Counted from the first letter of the stretch, positions 23,061 to 37,488 are shown. The stretch: 64,000 nucleotides of DNA from Cymodocea nodosa (GCA_036874045.1 CM072336.1:5422501-5486500); one strand, 5' to 3'. Numbers and translations are program-made. Notes: generated from the sequence alone by a model not told the origin.

Positions 23061-24157
23061 GCTCAGCTCAGCTCAGCTTGTTGAGTGTGTATGGACATAC
23101 GATGCAGCATAAGGTGTTGGTCAAAAATGGTATTTGATTAGTTGACCTGGAAATTAGGACGATGGATCGTTTGACTGTGTTTTCATTTAAATTTGAATCT
23201 AATATTTTATTTAACCGAGCAGATAACCGCGCTGTACTCATTGCCCAAGTATTGCTCGAGTCCATCGGTTACAGACTTCAAGTTTTACCACTCCTTCCTT
23301 CAACGAGCCATGTACTCTTCTCATCGAAACTTTTTTCTCGAGAACGAGATAACGAAGAAAACCGCATCAACTTCGCTACATACGATAAATTCCGGTTCTA
23401 CTCCAACGACGAGAAGTGAGCCCTAAAACTTTAACGTCTCCGGTTAACGCTACCACAAATTAAATCGAGATTCCGTTAAGTTTCCCCAAGTAGGTACTTA
23501 TTTTATGTCGCCCGAGTATTGTTCTTTGGCAAATAGAGATAGCGAAAATGGTCCTTACAAAGATATTATCTAGTTTCAGTTTTTGGTCTTTAACATGTGA
23601 GGTATATGGACTTAGGGTATATGCTTGAAGAATTCCGTTTTTTTTGTGATGTAGGGTATAGGCGGTGCTTGTTTGAAGTCAACAATCCAAAAAATATGCA
23701 GCTATTCCATAAACCATCACTTAATCTACTACGCATTTATTTCGAATCCATTCATTCCATAAACAACCATCCTTGCACCATTAGGACGAATGAAAATTTA
23801 ATATTTTTGCATCATTTAAAAGAATTAAATTTTGAATAGACGGGAAAATAAAATTTTAAATGAATATTTAAAAATTTTATATTTCTAACAATAATTTAGA
23901 TCCCGTATAAATTAATAATATGAAATATTCGTCACCTGGAATTTACACGTATTTTTCAATAACATTATAAATAAAAAAAACACCACCACCACCACAATAG
24001 AAAATGCAAAGATCATTAAACAATCGCAAGAACTGCATGTTGCCTACTCAAGGATCCGACCAATAATACAAGGATCAGAATTCTATTGCTAATCGCCTTT
24101 CATGTCTTCGATTGTGATTGAGCATTTTTTCCCTGTTACTCTTTTACATGGCATATC
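23061..24157. other. Intergenic between convergent genes
   Basis: This holds the 3' flank of the glycine-rich gene, with a (GCTCA)x3 stretch just after its stop, and the 3' flank of RPAC1. Short open frames at 23,162-23,426 and 23,597-23,839 show no recognisable features. Confidence 0.5.
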
Positions 24158-27100
24158 CTATGAAAGTTCAGATATCACGCGATCACATTTCTCTTCAAGA
24201 ACTTTAACTGCTTCGGTAAATAATACTTCCGGTGGCAAGGAGCAGGCTGCCTCCACGGTGACTGCAGACAAGAAAGAAACATGTGACTCCGGTAACTCCA
24301 CATGATCCAATTTCAGAAAATTATTTTCTGGATTTGTATGAGACATGAATGATGGCAATTGTGGAGAAAAGGAATTGAACTAGATGATCGAACCGTGTGT
24401 AGAAAAGATGTCAAATTATACAAAGATGGAATTTTGTTGCCAATTTTTAAAAAAGCCACATAATTATAAAATATCTACTAGATAATCTAATAATAGCAAC
24501 TGGAAACCACAAATTGTCGATGATCCGTGTTATGCATTTTTAATGAATCTATTTCCCACCTAGTGGAATCATTTCTCACTTCTAATTGATAAATTCCAGT
24601 TCACGTTGGCCTTCCTTATCATTTTCAAATAAAATTTTTGACCTATTTGAATATGATCATCAATCTTCTTTAAGCATCCGTTAATTGCCACAGCTACACT
24701 AACTACAACTTGTCATGAAAGGTGTGAAATGACCCATAGATATAGCTGTGTGAAACGTCTCTAGACAATTAGAATATCCTAGTCCGTGGGCACGGAATAT
24801 AACAGATCATCGTTAAACCATAATTTCACATTTATTACTTAGGATCTTGCCAGTCTGAGAAAGTCATAAAGCCTATCCTTGAAACAAAAGTCAGCATTTG
24901 TTGATTATTTTAAATGAACTTCCAAGAACTAGGGGCATGTTTGCACACGGAATTGAAACAAAAACAGATTCAACAATTGTCATGAGTCAAATGAAATTTA
25001 TAAGAATTGAAAAGTGCTGGAAAATAGTTTTCAGCTAACCAATACTTGTGTTTATGTAGATATTCAAAGGAAATTGAAATAGTAGAGTTTGTGCATGCCA
25101 AGCCTGGCCCAGACTGACGACCATTTCCTCTATTTGCTGCAGATTAGATTTGGTTTTTATTTTTGTAATATATTGAATTTTTTTATTGAGTTTAGGGTTT
25201 TGATTCTTCTTACCTTTTGTTTTACATATTAATTTCTTTCTCGATAACAATGATAATTTTCAGGAAATTCCATGATGCATTTGGATTTTATAACGTTCTT
25301 GATGTTTAGCACTTTTGAAAACTTTTATCATTTATGTTGAATGTTTAATGTTGTAACGTGGAACATGGAGTTCAATGTCATTTGTGTGTATTTAAGTATT
25401 CTAAGTAAATAATTTTATCGCAATTAGTAATTAAAAATTAATCAAATAATATAATATTATATTAAATAATTTTATCACATTAATTCAATGTCATTTGGAA
25501 AAGGATATTATATTATATATTGATGATAATAATAATAATATATTAATAAGAATATTATATCAATACTATTAGTGTTATTGTCTCATTAATGCTACCATTG
25601 CAAAAATAAATAATCAATATATGATTTTAATATTGAATTACTAATAATTACATATTATAATAATATTTTAAAATAATGATATTAATATTATATAAAAATA
25701 TTTCGTAATATTAATATTAATGGTAACAATGCATAAAAAATTATTTCATATAGAAAATATATACTTAATATATTAATAATAAGTGATATTAATTGAACTA
25801 ATTAATTTAAAATATGTTGTATTATACCATATTATACGATATCATCATAGCAAAAATTTATATTTATTTATAATAATAATATAATATTTAATTTATTTTA
25901 ATCTTATTGATATTTTTATATTATTAATGTTAAATACAAAAATAATTACTTTTTTATAATTTTGAGATTATTATTAATAATTAAACATTATAATAAAATT
26001 ATAATAATTATGATATTAATGTTTTAAATAAGTATTTAATAATAATAATGACGTAGAAGTAATTAGTTATATAAAAATATCTTAACAAATAGATATATCA
26101 ATCTCTTAATTAGAGATTCCAATGAATTCCATTGAAATTCCAAGAACAGAAGAGGATTTAAGAAGGTTGCTTGATTATACACCCCAAAAGGGACGTAAAA
26201 TGTTATTCCCATGAAATCTTTTCCATGAACATGGACAAGCGGTTTGATTCAAGATGGCCAAACAGAAATAACTTTTCCTTGAAATCATTTCCCATACTCT
26301 GTGGTGGCACAAACCTAGATAAATTTATCAGCCTTTGTAATTGCTGATTTGGTGTATGAAAGTTACTGCTATGCATTTGCGCCAACTCTTAACAACAAGC
26401 CACTATGCGGAGTCATGGACAAGAACTTGTGCCTATTCGTTGTTTCAGTGTAATATCCATAGTTCACTAGCCTTTTGTTACGACTTATGAATAAATTTGG
26501 GTCAGGTTAGCGTATATTTAAATTTAAAAATAAGCATATAGATAAGTATACTCACAGATGAAATGATCCTTCACACGCCTAAGGGCAATATTCTCTTCCC
26601 AGCGCCTATCGCGAATGCATTCCCTACATAATGTGCATGAGCGTGGTCTGGACACAATAGCTTTCTTCCGGCCTGCTCAAAATCCAAAAATAATATAAAT
26701 ACATAATAAAATACAAACATTGTCACACACATCAAAGATTAACTAAATAAATAAAATGAAGCATATAAAAAAATACAACAATCTGAACATAATCTCAAGG
26801 CCAATCACATGATTTTTTTTCTTTCTTGTATTTTTATCTATGGTCAAATCTTAAACTAAATCACATAAATTTAAATCTTTTTCCACAATTATTAACAAAA
26901 CAATTTTAAGTTTTCCCTTACTTTTTTTTACACTAATTAATTCTTCTCTCTTAACTGGTGCATTTTTTGACCTCTTAAGGATATAACAAAACTAAGCTAA
27001 TTTTCTCTTATCTTTCTTCAATTTGTGTAGTTCCTACTCTATTTCTATCAAAATTGTTTTCTAATTTATCCTTATAATATTATCACTCATTCATCTAATC

Positions 27101-30100
27101 ATATGCATATCAATAACATTAACATTTTGTATATAATCATACTTTACAGTCCAACGTATTAAGTCATAAAGTATAACTAGATGAATAGCAATTTTATAGA
27201 ATTTTCATTTTAACTTTCAAGGTATCTTCCTATCAAATAATACTTTAAAAGCAATTTTCTACTTCATCTAATATTACTTGTCTAAATCAATGAAAACTAT
27301 ATAGAAAGCTTTTTTCTTAACTCTAAAATTTTTTATTAGTTGCCTAAGTAAATGAATAACTTTCATTATTGACCTACCCAACCTAAATCCAAATTGATTT
27401 CCTATAATTTTAGTTACAAGTTTCTCCATTACCCTTTCTCATAATTTCATATCATAACTCAATACCTTAATATCACAATAATTACTACAATTTCGTATGT
27501 CTCTCTTATTTTTAAATATAGGTATTGAAGAGCTCTTTTTCCATCCATCAACTTCATTGACTTTAAAATTATATTAAAAAGCTTAGTTAACCACTTAATC
27601 CCTATCTTATTACTTAACAACTTCATCTTTTAAATTTTTATCAACTATTATTCTAACTCCATTGCTAAACTTAGCTTTTCTTGTATACCACAATTTAAAA
27701 CCACTATACTCAATTAACCTAGATTTCTCTAACCCAATTAGTTTCTTGCAAGCATAATATCTTAATTTTCCTTCTTATCACTATATCCATTAATTCTATT
27801 CTTTTACAAGTTAAACTTCTTATATTTCAAGTTGTTAGCCTAATTTTGAAATTTTGAACTAACCTCTTTACCCACATCCATCTATTAAGATATGAGAACT
27901 CTTGCTTATTTTAATATCTAACTATGAAAAAAAATAAGAATATCCTCATGCATATAGAAAATAATTAGAAAACATAAAGAAAATACCTACAACACCAAGA
28001 ACCCACCACAGGTATCACCAGAAAATGTCATCAAAACTGCCTAGGTGCCACCTAAGAAGGCATAATGGGTTTCTAGGCCAAAATGGTCAGTACATGGTGC
28101 TTAGGCACGACCAATTCCACCAAAGCGCCCAAGAAGTGCCTCACCCAGGCATCAGCCATGCCCCAAGCATGGTCATTGGTATTCAAACACTAGGATTGGG
28201 GTTATTCAAGCTTCGTCCAAATTATGCCATGATAACGTACTTCCTGCTATTTACTTTCCTATTAACTTGCCTTAATAAAGTCAATTATACTTGCCAAAAT
28301 CCTAGAGACATGGTGATGAAAGGAATACTTGCTGCTTGTTATACTCCAGGATTAGGAATCATCGATAACTCTAACAAGGATTCAGGGTCACCATGTTTGT
28401 ATCCTTACATACCAATCTGAACTTGTTAGATAATAGATATCCACCGTGTCCATACACACACACACAGACACATTCTTTATTAATCCAATGAATCATCTCT
28501 CTCTCTAAGACTAACAATTCATTTCAAAACAAGCCATCAGCAAGCCAGCTAGACGTATTAAAGAACTATGAAAAATACTTTGCTAATTAGGAGAAACTAG
28601 ATTGCATTTGTGAAGATAATAATGACGATACTAATTCATGATGATATTTTTGAGATTTTCAAACATTGCATACAAAAATTAAAACACAAAAAATTAGAAA
28701 TATAATATAACACATCAACATGTGAAACAAATTAGGAACTAAAGAAATGGAAATCTTAATTTGAAGCAATACGTATCCCCAAAAAAGGAAATTTATAGAA
28801 TGATGAAAGTGTCTGACCTTGTCCAATATCTTCAATGTCAAAGACATTCACGGGGCATTTCTTTACAAGCTCTTCTGCCATCTCATCCTCTATTTCTTCA
28901 AGTAACACAACCTTAAAAATGTAGAATTATTGATGAGAACAAGTCAGCTCTATCATTTTACAGAAAATGACTATTATGATTAGTCTAACCTCTGGAAGCA
29001 TCCTATACCATGCAGTTGAAACAGGAGACCACTTAGCATGCGTTTTTCCAAGGCCTTTTGCAGCATGAGCTTCAAGTTCAATGGCCTGCACGACTAAAAA
29101 ATTACTTTAAAAGCCCAGGAAAAGAAAGATTAATGCTCCTCGAAATATCAAAAATGTTGGAGATTGTAAACAAGCTTGACACAAACAATAACATGCATAG
29201 TCCAACTTTGTAGTCTAGAAGGAAACCAGGCTGACGATGAAAACCATCTTCAGCCAACTTCTAATCCAATGCAAAAACATGCTATCAGTGCAAAGTATGG
29301 AAAAATCATTTGGTATCAATTGCTTTTTAGATTAGTGAAGCACAGATTATTGGCTATCAAAGAATAGAAATTATCTCATTATTAAAATTGAAAATCAAAG
29401 ATGGTTTATATCCATGCCTTCAAAATCCAAACACAAACACATCACATGTGTCTAGACTGGCCAATGAAAATATTTTCCAATCAGCTTAGTAGATTATATG
29501 CCAATATTTCATTTCTATTTAAATAATCAAATAGTTTCATTCATGAATCATGAGTCAGGACTTCCATTGACAATAATAAGCTACTTGTTTTACAAGGATA
29601 AACCACTTGAATCTTTAGTGACCCTTCTTTCCCATGACCATAACCATTGCTTACAACAAATCGAATACCACATATATCTCCTCAGCTTAGGCATAAGGTG
29701 TCATACCCTCAAAAACATCATGAATTGCATATCAAGGAAGAGAAAACCACAGAAAATAGGGAAACCCCATAGCCATCAATGCTTCTATTCTTGGCTCAAG
29801 GAAAACATAAAGAAAATGGAGAGGAAATGTGGCTGACCTGAGAGAATTTTGATCCCAATCTAATCCAGAAAACCAGCAATCAAAATGAGCTGCCCTGAAT
29901 GTTCCATGAGCACTCCTGATGTGTGCAAGACTACTTCTCAACATAAAGGGTGTTGGACGTAAGAAGATTGGGGGAGAATTGTTGGGTATTTGTGAGTGGA
30001 TGTGGTGAAGCAGGACGGGCTGCTTAGGGGGCATTCTTCAGGGCTCTGGAGTGTGGGTGTTGCTGCAGAGGAGGGATTCACGCAGGAAGTAGCATCCAGC

Positions 30101-33100
30101 CACCATGAAAACCCTGCAGTGCGAGGTGTATGTTTTTATAGAGGATGGAGGTGGGGAACATCCATTGGATGGGAGTTTAAGGCCCATTCTTTAGGGTTGC
30201 TACTGATGGCTAAGGGAGGAGAGATTCTCTGCAGGAGGTAACAGCCAGCCTCCCTGCAGTGGAAGATGTGTGTTTTTATAGAGGATGAAGGTAGGGAAGA
30301 TCGATTGGATGGGAGTTTAAGAGCTAGAATGAAGTGAGGTCATTAAGAGAGTCAAGGATGAGATCTTGAATGTGCCCAAATCAATATTCATTGCTTGGGT
30401 ATCTTGACTTGGGGAGAAGAGGGAAAGCAACCAATATACTTGGAATCTGAAAACACACCTGAGAAAATCACCTATGAAACTCCCCTAGGCTTCTTTCCTT
30501 CAGTCAATTTGCTCAAGTGCATCAAAGGCAGATCATTCGTTGGTTTCACACAAAACTTGATAGGTTGGTAGTTCAATGTTCACTCTACTCGTCAAGTAGG
30601 GGTGAAAGCCAATCAAGCATCATTTAGGTTGGATCCAAAGGGGTCAAATTGGGTGTTTGGCCAAGTTTCCAAGGCATTTGTAAGTGTCAAATTTGTTAGT
30701 GTTGTTGAGCTTGGACTGGATTTAACAAGCATAAATGGTGATTTTAATGAAAAATTGGAGAATTTAAACGGTAAAATAGGTGTCATTTTGGGATTTAAGT
30801 TCAAGTGGGTGGAGCACGATCAAAGCATCACTTGAAGCATCTTCAAAGCTGCCAGTAGGATAAGTCATCAAAGTGGGTGTTTACAAATAAATTAGGAGCT
30901 CAAAGTTTAAATGGTTTGATTTTTGTGCATTACAATATGAGACACCAAATGAAGCATGTAACTAAAGAATGAGAGAGAGAGATTGGGTACAATAGATCTC
31001 ACATTCATATACAACAAGTCAAATAATGAGGATCAAGTGACCAATTATATAAAGGAAAATAGAGCATCAATTTTAGATGACAGTGATTAACCAGGAAAAA
31101 GAATTACTGATGAAATGGATGTAAATGTGAAGACAGGATTTCATCAAAGCATATGTGTAGAACTTTCCGTCTAGGTGACATAGATGATGTCGTAGGTAAG
31201 GTTGTCACACAACCACTAGATGATACACCTAACACATGATAATGGTAATAGTGTACAAGAAATTGAAGAAGATCACACAAATGAAGATAAAGGAGAAAAA
31301 GTAGCAAGTCACCCTCTTCATTCAAAAGATAAGAGAGGCTTAGAAATGTCACATGGAACATGGATAATGAAGCTAGATGGCAATTTCATCCTCAGACATT
31401 GTCATTACAATATAAAGAATTCATGACAAACACAAGCAAATGAGAAGGTTGAGGGCATAGGAAATTCAGCGGTTATTAGAACACTTTGTGTTGCTTTTTT
31501 AAAAAGGTCTTGGCTGTGCAATGTGTCGATTCATTTCTCAAGCATATATTATTTAGAAGATACTAGACATATAATGCATGAACCATATATGGATGCAAAA
31601 AGAAAATAATTCTCATATATTGTGAATATAGTGTTATAGTTATTGACTTATGGTGGTGTATTTGATTTTTGTGATATGTAAAATAATAGATGTTGATATA
31701 AATAATCTGACTCCTATATTAGGTCATCACTTCAATACGTCATATTCTATGTTTGGCATACTAAGTAAGACATATTGTGTGTTACATTTGCACAAGTACC
31801 CAACGAGTGGGTTACAACAAAAAAGCTACACACTGTGTGGAGGGTCCTCAAGGTGGCCCTATACCTTACTGACTCTTAAGATCGCTCATTTCTGTGTGAG
31901 AAATACTAAAGAGTTGAGAACTCCACTACCACGTGTAGGCTTAATTGAGGATTACGATATATCATAAATATGTATGTAAGGAGACTCATTTGTGGTATAC
32001 AGCCACCTACTTGCCTGTATTATTCAAACTAGACTGTTTGTTGACCAACACATGGATTATCGTAAATATTATTAAAATATTTTATTGACATTATTTTGTA
32101 GTATGACTGCCAATTATTTAATCATTGTATGCTATTGCAGATATTGTAAAATGCCTTATAAATAATACTATAAATTTTAGGGTTAAGTGTAGGAGAGAGT
32201 GATTATACGAATGGTCACCCATCCCAATAGTATGATCCCTTTTGTCACAGATGCATTTTAGATAGGAAGACAGCTAGTACAAAATCAAAGTCACTAGACA
32301 CACACAAATGAAGCTAGGTATGGTATTAAACTCCTTTTAGAAATTCCTATTCATTGACCCTCTAATAGACCAATCATCAGTGGTGTGATATGGAATTTCA
32401 TTATTAATTTAATTGTGAATTTAACACAAATATAAATGAATTGTTAAAATGAGGTAAAAGAAGTGAAATATCACAAAAGGTTTCATACTTGTCAATTTAA
32501 AGTTATGTATGGCAGTTTTGCCCAAATCATGCTTCTTTTTCAGTATATTTTAGACATGACACAGACATACTTGTGAGAATTGAAATTGAGTGACAAGTAC
32601 CATAACGGAAAAACACATTTTACAGTGGATAATAGAACTTGAAAAGATTTACCTGTCCTGGACCAAGTTTAGCAAGTATTATATCATCATGCTTAGGCCT
32701 AATTGGCTTATGTGAAAACTCTGACATGGAATCCTGACTGCAACTGAATGATGTGTAACTCTTTTTCCTTGCAGATGGATTAGATGAGTCCATTAGTAAT
32801 TCACTCCCACTTGGCAACCACTTCAGTTTATCAGATTTCACTGCAACAACAATTATTATCACAACCCACACTTCAGAAAATACAAGGTCAGTGGATATGA
32901 AGATACATTTGCCACAGTGCCAATATAAAGGAAAAAGAAAATGGCACCTGTTGTGCGTTGATCACCCTTTTTACATGAAACATCCAACTTAAAAACTATT
33001 GTATTTTTCTCGTTAGGAGAATCATTCTCTGCCAAAATAAAACAAGTGATAATCAGAGCCTTGCTGAGATGGCAGAACACCTGAAAAAAATATACAAAAG

Positions 33101-36100
33101 AGGATATACAAAAAAGAATAAACCCTTAAAAACCTGAAAGATATTCAAACAGCCGTGGATCAGCATCAAGTGGGATAAGGCCCAGCCTATGTGCCAGCAC
33201 CTCATCTGCAATTACTGAAGTGTTGTTAACCATGAGCACTTTCTCAATAGCCATTGTTGGAATCTATAAGAAAATAGAAAATAAAATCATTAATATTTGT
33301 TCCTTAAACCATTTAAATCTCAAAAACTGGAACAGAGAAAACAAATATCATCTCCACAGTAAACATCAGATGTTTCATAATGGAAGTGCACAAATATCCC
33401 ATTAGTATACATATTTCAAATAGACCAGAAAATATTAAAAACATAAGCCCAAACACTAATTGTCGCAAAATTTAAGTGGTTAATAAATTTATCTGTGATG
33501 TGTTAATTTGAATTTACACTTTTAAGATATTAGAGAATGTTGGCAAAGCCCGCCCCATTACAAAAGTAACTAGACATAACGGATTTACAAATAACTCTCC
33601 GCTAGTTGTCATAAACTAGTGAGAATTCCCAAACCTTCTTGTGCTAGTGTGCTGCATGACTCCACTTTGTTTTATGAACAAAATGTTAATTTTCATATCA
33701 TTTTAACCTTCGATCATGAGACTTCACTCTTCATCCACTGTGTTGGACCTTCTCTTTTTTTAATTAAAGTGTAAGGCTTTATACGGTAAGAAGGATTCTC
33801 AGCATCATTTGAACAAGTGATTCTCAAATTAGATACAAATTATGTTTCAACAAAGCCTATAAATTATCATGTACCTTTTTGGAAATAATGTACAAGGGCA
33901 TTCAAGCCAAAGGGAACATCAAATAACATCTTTAAACTATTTCTTTTCAAGTGCAGTATTTTTGCACAAATGCCAAAAAACACACATTCATGCAACCAAA
34001 CACAACTCACATATTGACATATTTACATTAATTGATATATAATACATTTATATATAATGGATAATATATCTATAATAAAACACAGCTCATAATATGCAAG
34101 TTGCAGTTGCTAATGGTGACACCATCTAACACAACTGCTGGTGAACAATATGGACTGTGGGATACATTCAATGGACATGTTCTCAAGCTCATTAAGGCAT
34201 GGAAACTTCATATGCCATTTATGTCTACCTTCTCTGGTCAATCCCCTGGCATTCATCATATTTGCAAAAGAACCAGAGAGACTGGAACTCTAGTGTCTTC
34301 CAAATTAACCACTAATATCGATTGACGAGGACTCTCTTCATGGGAACAGCTAGAACTTTAGGATTCTCACACGTAGGAGGGAGAGTGGTGCCTCTAGAGT
34401 TGACCAAGGCTTCATGCTGATGGCCACATTTGGTACTACACTTCTTATCACTAAATATTGCATGAGGTAATGGAAGAAAAGGATGTGTGAATGTAAATAG
34501 GGAGGAGTAGATCACTTGTGCTTATCTGGAAAGAGATTGATTGCTTTTGTCACAAGAGGTCGGATGATGTAAAACAGAAGGGAGGTTTGACCTATGTAAT
34601 TGTTGTTGTTATAGTTCTCTAGCAGAACCATCTCTCCATGTAAGTGGACAATATCTATCCTGATCTTTCCCATCCCTGGCCTGTACTCCACCTCCAACAA
34701 CTTGCTCCAAGTCAACCCCATCATGTTGATCAAATCCTAGATCCTCTCATGCAACACCTACACCAAATCCAACACTTTAACACCAAAGTTAAAATACAAA
34801 ACTTTTCTCTCATTGATACAAGAACCCTAAACACCCAAACAAGTTGCAGCAGATAAGGAGAGAGGAGATAGGATGGACAACACACAAACTCACCTTCTGG
34901 CCTATACTCTTACTTGATGAAGAAAGCATTGAATTTCTAGACCTCATTGAGGAGGTATAGGAACTCCTCCTTGGCCTTGTCATCAATCTTGGCAAGTGTG
35001 GAAGGTTGTATATCTTTTTTTCCATTTTTTTAAATAATCTTGATTGTTCATTATTTTGCAGGATAACTGTTGGATACACTCCAGCATGGAGTGAGGGACT
35101 AACACTGGCGTCACCTCCGGGATCCATTTAGTGTATAATATATTATTATATATAACATAAAATATACATTATATGTGTGTGTGTGCACGTGTGTGCATGT
35201 TTATAATATAAAATATAGATTATGGTATTTACTTATTCTATATATATCTTGTATGCTTATTATTATATTTATTCTATTATAAATTATTTATATAAGGTAG
35301 AAAAGATATATGAAACATATTTATATCTATGTAAAGATATTACAGTCATTTTACAAGAAACACTGCTAAAAAATGCTGCGATAAGCAAACATCACCATTG
35401 CTTATTCAAAAATGCTAGAAAACTTTGGCTGGAAAATGCTACATAAAAAACACAGCTTATTCAAAAATGTTGAAAAAATGGCAAACCAAACGTACCCTTA
35501 GAACCTAAACCCTTGTTACAAAATTTCCTGAATTTAACCCAGCATTAACACGTTTTATGAAAACCCTTTGCATTTAATATTTTTATGTATATTATTTCAT
35601 ATAAAGACTATGTAATTCATGAGTAATTGATTTTTCTTAAGGACTTAATATTCGATAACATAACTGACATCAACTTCTAGTAATTCATGCATGATTTTCT
35701 TTGCAACATTCTCAACTTCACTGCACCCACCTACTCGTAAATTCATTATCCTAAAAGTAGTACCACAAGAGGAACAACAGCATGTAGTTGCGTAATTTCG
35801 GTCCAAAAATTTTAAAAATAAAATAAAAAAGGATGCCGCACGCAAAGTCTGATACCTCCGAGATGAGAATCCTTCTAAAAGCGTTGGCCAGGGAAGCATC
35901 GATCCCGACCATGTCGAACTCAATCTCGTCTTCGGTCAGACGAACCACTTCGATCCTGAAGTTTCTGCAAAAATCGCCAAGTCTCAGGCTATTATCAACG
36001 CCCATGGATGCATAAGCCCCGGAGTATTGGACACTTTCGGTCTGAAATTCAAACGGGATGAAAAGAAAAAAAACGCTTTGATCTCATTCAAAAAAATAGA

Positions 36101-36263
36101 TAAAAATCAATAAGACTCATAGAATGAAAGGTATCATTTCTGCTCCGTTTACGTGGGTAGGAGCGTCGACGCCGCAGAAGACACGGGTCCTCTGAAGCTC
36201 TAGGTGCGGCGGAAGCTGGCCTTGAGGCACGTCCGGCATGTCTAAGGCCGACACCTTCGGCAT
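24158..36263 (-). CDS. RPAC1: RPAC1, subunit shared by RNA polymerases I and III
   Basis: This is the alpha-like (AC40) assembly subunit common to RNA polymerases I and III, which make rRNA, tRNA and 5S RNA in nucleolus and nucleus. It pairs with AC19. Nine exons: 36263-36153, 36041-35856, 33263-33134, 33028-32948, 32840-32653, 29085-28990, 28911-28818, 26672-26556 and 24261-24158. They total 1,107 nt and close exactly to 368 residues, the family's normal size. Landmarks in order: [94 protein letters not shown], the CTLCREC cysteine pair, and VISELS at the end. Exon 7 ends at a GTCAGA donor, and exon 9 completes the Phe of HFIF. The gene spans 12.1 kb because of transposon-bearing introns. 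No frameshift or missing motif was seen. The ATG gives [13 protein letters not shown]; a later start is unlikely. Confidence 0.95.
24262..26555 (-). other. Intron 8 of RPAC1
   Basis: This 2.3 kb intron is extremely AT-rich between about 25,400 and 26,080, with many TAAT/ATTA runs and an (AAT)n stretch near 25,524. No recognisable element or gene was seen. Confidence 0.6.
26805..27910 (-). mobile_element. Internally deleted RTE-type LINE in intron 7 of RPAC1
   Basis: On the minus strand this copy begins near 27,910 with the same 5' sequence as the LINE at about 200-360, including the peptide ILCLQETNW. Near 27,611 it jumps from sequence matching about 448-498 of that element straight to sequence matching about 1,685. 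Most of the endonuclease and the linker are therefore gone. It then continues through the reverse transcriptase remnants to about 26,805. Keeping both ends while losing the middle is unlike simple 5' truncation. Confidence 0.7.
28025..28160. repeat. Degenerate CCTAGG-rich repeat in intron 7 of RPAC1
   Basis: CCTAGGTGCC, CTAGGCC and TTAGGCAC words cluster here, like the GCCTAGGC repeats found in many plant transposons. The 131-codon open frame that begins here has no recognisable domain. Confidence 0.3.
29086..32652 (-). other. Intron 5 of RPAC1 (3.6 kb)
   Basis: This large intron contains a two-copy tandem repeat near 30.0-30.3 kb and stretches of moderate GC content (29,850-30,800) unlike the surrounding AT-rich DNA. 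Those stretches suggest one or more inserted transposons. No protein domain could be read in the short open frames. Confidence 0.45.
30040..30322. repeat. Two-copy tandem repeat, period about 140-149 nt
   Basis: TGTTTTTATAGAGGATG followed by GATTGGATGGGAGTTTAA-like sequence occurs at 30,131 and 30,271, 140 nt apart. The preceding GCAGGAAGTAGCATCCAGCC and GCAGGAGGTAACAGCCAGCC lie at 30,082 and 30,231, 149 nt apart. A 9-nt insertion or deletion between these blocks explains the difference. The unit is non-coding. Confidence 0.7.
33264..35855 (-). other. Intron 2 of RPAC1 (2.6 kb)
   Basis: The sequence between 34,500 and 35,130 is less AT-rich and may be an inserted element, followed by a (GT)n-rich stretch near 35,175-35,200. 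At about 35,480-35,505 the words AAACCAAACGTACCCTTA resemble the terminal repeats of small plant MITEs. No second end was found, and no gene is supported. Confidence 0.4.
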
Positions 36264-37456
36264 CTTCCCGGGATCGAGAGCGCGATAGAAGTGACGGCGG
36301 TGGGCAGAGAAGGGGGAAAGGAGACGAAGAAGGGCTTAAGGCGGGTTTAGGCCGCTGCGTTGGGTTTCAATACACAGGGGCATTCGTAATTCTAGTTCTT
36401 TTTCTTCCAAAGTAACCCTTTTTAACGTCAGGAAAAGGTCAATCTTCAAACAAAAAAAATCGAGAATATCTAATATTTTAAGTTCTCGGGAAATAGGAAT
36501 TTTCCCAGTAGGCTTGTAGGCGTATATGGAATTTTTTTTCAATAGATGTCTAATATCTTTTATTATTTGATTTTTATTGATAAAATAATTAATTAATCTA
36601 TAATATAATCTATCCATATATTAAAGTTTAACTTATTTATGTTATAGTTATTATTGATCTTTCGTATAACATTTATAATTAAGAGTTGACAAATTTGTTG
36701 AATCTCGATAACTTTATTTCAAGATTTAATAATAATTTATCATGTGGTCATCTAATAATAATATTCACCTATCTACGGCTATTATTTAACTAGTTATTTG
36801 ATAATGATAATTTATCATTATTTGATTTAAATTATTTGACTTTATTTTTTCTCTTATATTTATTATTTATAAAAATAATAATGTCAATTATATTATATAT
36901 ATATAGTGTAATTTTCCTCGTAGCGTCTGTAAGTTCTTCTTATATGTCTTTTACACGATCGATCTGTACGGTCACATTACTTGTATCGTTTACAATAATT
37001 AACGTAATTTTATTTAGCGTACTCCCCTCTAAGGTACTTTATACATGACTACTCATGTTACCTTATATCATACACATCTTTGCCATTTATGTCTCATGTT
37101 ATCTTTTTATTTCGTATGTCACTCCTTACCTATATCATTTATCACAATTATCCATCACCATCTATATCTCTTATTGTCCACCTCCTTTTCGTCCACATCT
37201 GCTTCTATGTGTGATCTTATTTCGTGAGTTCTCTTCTAATAAATATGCAATATTTAAGGAGAGAAAAAGTCGCTATTGAACCTCATCATATACTATTGTA
37301 TGTCACCACACACTATCATGTGTTGCCACACGCTACTATGTGACACCATGTTCCACATAAATGTGGAAGAAATAAATATATATATATATATCAACACATA
37401 TAATTATCTATAAGAAGGACACGTGTGAAGCACCGACATATACATTTTTTTTTCAC

Positions 37457-37488
<32 letters not shown>

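Noticed and set aside
28025-28420. 131-codon open frame in RPAC1 intron 7
   Set aside because: It begins in a CCTAGG-type repeat and has no domain.
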